Assembly (NCBI RefSeq): GCF_000950575.1
Contig: NZ_CP011005.1
Location: 1 to 64,000 of the forward strand
DNA: 64,000 nucleotides
From: Psychromicrobium lacuslunae
GTDB taxonomy: Bacteria > Actinomycetota > Actinomycetes > Actinomycetales > Micrococcaceae
Direction: 5' to 3'
Under the pieces are notes generated by a model. It worked only from the letters and a program-made list of their open reading frames with translations, did no database searches and was not told the DNA's origin. Every line of letters begins with the position of its first letter. Positions within the stretch are counted from its first letter, which is position 1. The translations under genes and the position numbers were made by a program. Shown here in pieces: positions 61,078-64,000 of this stretch.

Positions 61078-61542
61078 TTAGGGGGCGGGGCAGAAGCTGC
61101 CCGGTAGCGGCACGCCGTCGGCGCCGACGACGCAGGGGTCGAAGGTGAAGATCACCAGGGTGCCGAGCGTGATGATCACCACGGTGGCAATGTAGAGCAC
61201 CGTCTTGAGAGTGATCCGAGTGCCGGATTTCTCGGCGTAGTCGTTAATGATGGTGCGGACGCCATTGGTGCCGTGCAGCATCGCGAGCCAGAGCATCAAC
61301 AGATCCCAGATCTGCCAGAACGGGCTGGCCCACTTACCGGCCACGAAGCCGAAGTCGATAGCGTGCACGCCCTCGCCAACCATCAGGTTCACGAATAGGT
61401 GGCCGAAGATCAGCACCACCAGCACAACGCCGGAGAGCCGCATGAAGAGCCAGGCGAACATCTCGAACTTGGAGCCCGAGCCCTTATTGCGCTTGTAATT
61501 GACTTTGCTGCGTCCGCTCCGCGGAGCTTCAATGGTCGTCAT
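61078..61542 (-). CDS. sdhD: Succinate dehydrogenase membrane anchor subunit SdhD
   Basis: A 154-residue membrane anchor with three transmembrane helices (about residues 35-55, 75-97, 115-140). The early MRLSGVVLVVLIFGHLF segment contains the conserved quinone/heme-region Arg-Ser-like turn and a His, and MLHGTNGVRTIINDY is the second conserved loop. ATG at 61542 is chosen because it starts 1 nt after the sdhC stop; the frame is open slightly further upstream. Confidence 0.92.
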   Translation of the reverse strand: MTTIEAPRSGRSKVNYKRNKGSGSKFEMFAWLFMRLSGVVLVVLIFGHLFVNLMVGEGVHAIDFGFVAGKWASPFWQIWDLLMLWLAMLHGTNGVRTIINDYAEKSGTRITLKTVLYIATVVIITLGTLVIFTFDPCVVGADGVPLPGSFCPAP

Positions 61543-61543
61543 T

Positions 61544-61936
61544 TTAGTGACCTCCCCAGAGTGGCGGGAGCACAATGCTCAATTGGCGGATCAGGAAGGG
61601 AACCATGGTGACAACCCAGAGGCCGAGCACACCCCAGAGCAGCTGACGCTGGTACTTGGGCCCCTTCTTCCAGAAATCAACGAGAATGATTCGAATGCCG
61701 TTGAAGGCGTGGAACACGATGGCCGCTACCAGAGCTGCTTCGCCGAGTCCCATCAACGGGTTCTTATAGGTGCCGATTACGGCGTCATAGGCTTCCGGTG
61801 AGACCCGCACCAAGGAGGTGTCCAGGACGTGCACCAATAAGAAGAAAAAGATCACCACACCGGTAACACGATGTCCCACCCAAGACCACATGCCCTCGTG
61901 GCCGCGATATAGGGTGCCAGCTGGTTTCGTCGGCAC
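61544..61936 (-). CDS. sdhC: Succinate dehydrogenase cytochrome b subunit SdhC
   Basis: A 130-residue anchor with three helices. The typical actinobacterial opening PAGTLYRGHEGMWSWVGHRV includes the first-helix His, and FHAFNGIRIILVDFW the heme-region His. The start is the GTG at 61936, preceded by GGGAGG; an ATG at 61987 in frame would add 17 residues not usual in the family. It is the first gene of the operon. The 5' region to 62160 should contain the promoter. Confidence 0.92.
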   Translation of the reverse strand: MPTKPAGTLYRGHEGMWSWVGHRVTGVVIFFFLLVHVLDTSLVRVSPEAYDAVIGTYKNPLMGLGEAALVAAIVFHAFNGIRIILVDFWKKGPKYQRQLLWGVLGLWVVTMVPFLIRQLSIVLPPLWGGH

Positions 61937-62169
61937 TGAATAAACCTCCCGGTAATGCAACTGCACGCAACTCTTACTGAGCGGCAAATCGCGCTCGACA
62001 AATAGCTCGCCGCAGTTGCGCTAGTTCAGCTAGCTCAAGCCTAAATCTAGGCTTCGCTCACAGCTTACTCAACTTAGGCTTCCCTTGCTCTGTGCAGCAG
62101 ATCACAAGCCACCGTGTTGCAGCTCATCTCCGTACCTTAGCCACCGATTTACCCTCCTCTTTTCCCGTC
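61937..62169. promoter_or_regulatory. sdh upstream region
   Basis: No gene is seen. A small palindrome AAGCCTAAATCTAGGCTT (62037-62054) lies next to a sequence with a TTAGGCT core (19-mer at 62069-62087), which matches the DtxR/IdeR iron box at about 12 of 19 positions. This is too weak to call a site, but both share TAGGCTT and could be bound by one regulator. The sdh promoter was not located with confidence. Confidence 0.35.
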
Positions 62170-62224
62170 GAGTGTCGAGTTGTGGGGCCTAAAACCCAGT
62201 TTTAGGCCCCACAACTCGACACTC
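62170..62224. terminator. Perfect 26-bp palindrome between sdh and manC
   Basis: 62170-62195 is the exact complement of 62199-62224, leaving a 3-nt loop; the arms start GAGTGTCGAGTTGTGGGGCC and end in AAAAC. It lies between the divergent sdh operon and manC, so it has no transcript of its own to end in the window. It may be a palindromic repeat element or a DNA site rather than a terminator. Confidence 0.6.
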
Positions 62225-62287
62225 AAGCCTTAGGGTGTGAGCGGATATCAGGGCGGGGGAGTGCTTGGTGGGCTAAAGTTATCCGCA

Positions 62288-63457
62288 ATGACTTCCAATG
62301 ACTCAACCGATACCCCGGCGCTGACTCCCAGCCAACTGACCGCGCTCGAAAACTTTCACGCGGTAATTCCAGCGGGCGGCGTGGGCACTCGGCTCTGGCC
62401 ACTTTCCCGGGCCGCCGCACCTAAATTTCTGCATGATCTGACCGGTTCGGGCAGTACTTTATTGCGGGCAACTTACGATCGACTGCACCCGCTTGCCGGG
62501 GACCGGATGATGGTGGTGACCGGGGTGGCGCATCGCGAAGCGGTCTGCCATCAGCTGCCCGAGGTGCCAGACTCCGAACTGGTGCTGGAGAGTGAGCCGA
62601 AGGATTCGGCGGCCGCGATTGGCTTGGCCGCCGCCATCCTGCACCGCCGGGATCCCTCGATCATCATGGGTTCCTTTGCGGCTGACCATGTGATTAGCCC
62701 CGACCAAACCTTTCAGGCTGCGGTCCGCGAGGCTATTTTGACCGCCGCCCCTGCCGAGGACTCGGAAGGCAAGATCGTTACCATCGGCATTGAGCCGAGC
62801 CATCCATCCACCGGATTCGGCTATATCCGGATCGGTGAGGCTCTTTCGGTCGCCGGCGCACCGCATGCCCACTCGGTGGTGGAGTTCGTCGAGAAGCCGG
62901 ATCAGGCTACCGCTGAAAAATACCTGAAGAGCGGCGATTTCAGCTGGAACGCGGGCATGTTCGTCGCCCCGGTGGCGCTGATGCTCAAGCATCTGGAAAA
63001 GAATGAGCCCGAGCTGTACGCCGGCCTGAATGAGATCGCCGAGGCTTGGGATACCGATCAGCGCGGGGAGGTCACCGCTCGAATTTGGCCGACGCTGCCC
63101 AAGATTGCGATTGACTACGCGGTTGCTGAGCCGGCCGCAGCGGCCGGTGACGTTGCGGTCATCCCAGCCGCGTTCCGCTGGGATGACGTCGGCGACTTTG
63201 CCGCTATTGGTCGGTTGAACAGTGCTAACGAGGTCGACGACGTCACTGTGCTGGGTGAAGGTGCCCGAGTTTTCACCGAGGATGCTTCCGGTGTTGTAGT
63301 GACCGATACCAAACGAGTGATCGCGCTGATCGGCATCGACGACGTGGTGATAGTCGACACCCCGGACGCGCTCTTGGTGACCACCACTGCGCACGCCCAA
63401 CGAGTCAAAGCCGCCGTCGACGCGCTCAAGGCCAATGGCGATATGGACGTGCTCTAA
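62288..63457 (+). CDS. manC: Mannose-1-phosphate guanylyltransferase
   Basis: A 389-residue single-domain GDP-mannose pyrophosphorylase, making GDP-mannose from GTP and mannose-1-phosphate for glycan synthesis. It has the nucleotide-binding signature AVIPAGGVGTRLWPLSRAA, the FLHDLTG lysine-site region altered from the usual PK(Q)F, VVEFVEKPD with the sugar-binding Glu/Lys, and FSWNAGMFV. ATG at 62288 is chosen as it gives the normal N-terminal length (about 28 residues before the motif). No isomerase domain is fused. Confidence 0.92.
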   Translation: MTSNDSTDTPALTPSQLTALENFHAVIPAGGVGTRLWPLSRAAAPKFLHDLTGSGSTLLRATYDRLHPLAGDRMMVVTGVAHREAVCHQLPEVPDSELVLESEPKDSAAAIGLAAAILHRRDPSIIMGSFAADHVISPDQTFQAAVREAILTAAPAEDSEGKIVTIGIEPSHPSTGFGYIRIGEALSVAGAPHAHSVVEFVEKPDQATAEKYLKSGDFSWNAGMFVAPVALMLKHLEKNEPELYAGLNEIAEAWDTDQRGEVTARIWPTLPKIAIDYAVAEPAAAAGDVAVIPAAFRWDDVGDFAAIGRLNSANEVDDVTVLGEGARVFTEDASGVVVTDTKRVIALIGIDDVVIVDTPDALLVTTTAHAQRVKAAVDALKANGDMDVL

Positions 63458-63472
63458 CTCGGTTGTGCCCGT

Positions 63473-63548
63473 CCGCCGAGTTCGTGGTTTAGTCTCGGAT
63501 TCGCTAGTAATTACTAGCGAATCCGAGAGGTACCCGCGAACTCACGGG
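63473..63548. repeat. Palindromic repeat element, copy 2
   Basis: Like 58374-58447, with a perfect 17-bp core (CTCGGATTCGCTAGTAA against its complement, no spacer) and partly paired outer arms (CCGAGTTCGTGGTTTAG, CCCGCGAACTCACGG). It starts 15 bp after the manC stop and may act as its terminator. Confidence 0.75.
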
Positions 63549-63637
63549 GGATTGAGGACGATTGCCTGTTACACGGTGATTACGTCGAATTCCTGCTCAT
63601 TACCGGTGAAATGACCTCCAGTCGCTAGAGTTTCGTT

Positions 63638-64000
63638 GTGCGTAACTACTCCCATGAGGCGGAACCGACCGAAGCAATTGGCCCCTGGCTGGAACCTCTG
63701 CTCCCGGAACTCTTGGAATTCCGTCGTGATTTGCATGCACACCCGGAACTTTCCCGCCAGGAGCATCGCACCACCGACAAGCTGGTGGAAAGACTCAGCG
63801 CGGCGGGACTTGAGCCGCGGCGTTTGGAGGGCACGGGAGTCATTATCGACATCGGTGAGGGCCCGATCGCCACCGCGTTGCGCGGCGATATTGATGCGCT
63901 GCCGGTGATCGAGGAGACCGGCCTCGCCTTTGCCTCCACCAACCACGGCGTGACCCACGCCTGCGGTCACGATGTGCACACCACCACGATGCTCGGCATT
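63638..64000 (+). CDS. M20-family amidohydrolase, N-terminal part
   Basis: 121 codons run from GTG at 63638 to the window end. They show ELLEFRRDLHAHPELSRQEH, LRGDIDALPVIEETGL and THACGHDVHTTTMLGI, the opening and first metal site (Cys/His, as in the AmiA/hippurate hydrolase branch) of M20 amidohydrolases. These metal enzymes cleave N-acyl amino acids or similar amides. The C-terminal part, including the lid domain, lies beyond the window. Confidence 0.92.
   Translation, partial: MRNYSHEAEPTEAIGPWLEPLLPELLEFRRDLHAHPELSRQEHRTTDKLVERLSAAGLEPRRLEGTGVIIDIGEGPIATALRGDIDALPVIEETGLAFASTNHGVTHACGHDVHTTTMLGI

Overview
The window looks like a chromosomal segment of a high-GC Gram-positive actinobacterium, most likely a member of the Micrococcaceae (Arthrobacter/Renibacterium/Psychromicrobium type). 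The reasons are the moderate-high GC, frequent GTG/TTG starts, ATGA-type gene overlaps, a folate riboswitch in front of glyA-folD, and the housekeeping order xth-trpS-(2H phosphoesterase)-yihY-sdhB/A/D/C-manC-M20 amidohydrolase. The genus is an inference from style and gene content; no 16S or other marker is present.

Region by region: (1) 1-5035 is core: the tail of a secreted trypsin-like protease, an antibiotic-biosynthesis-monooxygenase-fold protein, a ZTP riboswitch controlling glyA-folD (glyA carries two single-base deletions), and a NarL-type two-component pair. (2) 5269-22312 is a defence island: a complete class 1 DISARM system (drmD, drmMI, drmA, drmB, drmC). It is interrupted by an inverted, start-less second copy of the 3' part of the methylase gene and a serine recombinase. 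The two methylase ends lie tail to tail and share a perfect 270-bp inverted repeat. This is the layout of an invertible target-recognition cassette, that is, a DISARM system that could switch its methylation specificity. A decayed AbiEi-type antitoxin follows. (3) 22628-33315 holds a SHOCT protein, a VOC remnant, TetR with an MMPL exporter, a secreted matrixin, an AhpD-like protein with an ECF41 sigma factor (with a recognisable ECF41-type promoter), a lipoprotein and a DrrAB-type ABC exporter.

(4) 33337-47893 is a single tightly coupled minus-strand operon of eleven genes with the look of an uncharacterised small-peptide biosynthetic cluster. In order of transcription it has a free-standing adenylation enzyme, a carrier-protein/citrate-synthase fusion, a divergent aconitase-family isomerase, a protein I do not recognise, a dipeptide epimerase-like enolase-superfamily protein, a 2-hydroxyacid dehydrogenase, a two-component flavin monooxygenase (its reductase is the last gene), two ATP-grasp ligases and an MFS exporter. 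The order suggests that an acyl or aminoacyl group is loaded on a carrier and condensed in citrate-synthase fashion. The product would then be isomerised, oxidised or reduced, ligated into a short peptide and exported. (5) 48428-52115 has a secreted beta-propeller-like protein, a DUF4166 protein and a second two-component pair. (6) 52241-64000 is core again: small membrane proteins, xth, trpS, a 2H phosphoesterase, yihY, an HNH nuclease, succinate dehydrogenase, manC and the start of an M20 amidohydrolase. Several long near-perfect palindromes sit between genes in this part.

The two regions most worth attention are the phase-variable-looking DISARM locus and the carrier-citrate synthase peptide cluster. 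No tRNA, rRNA, CRISPR array or insertion sequence was recognised.
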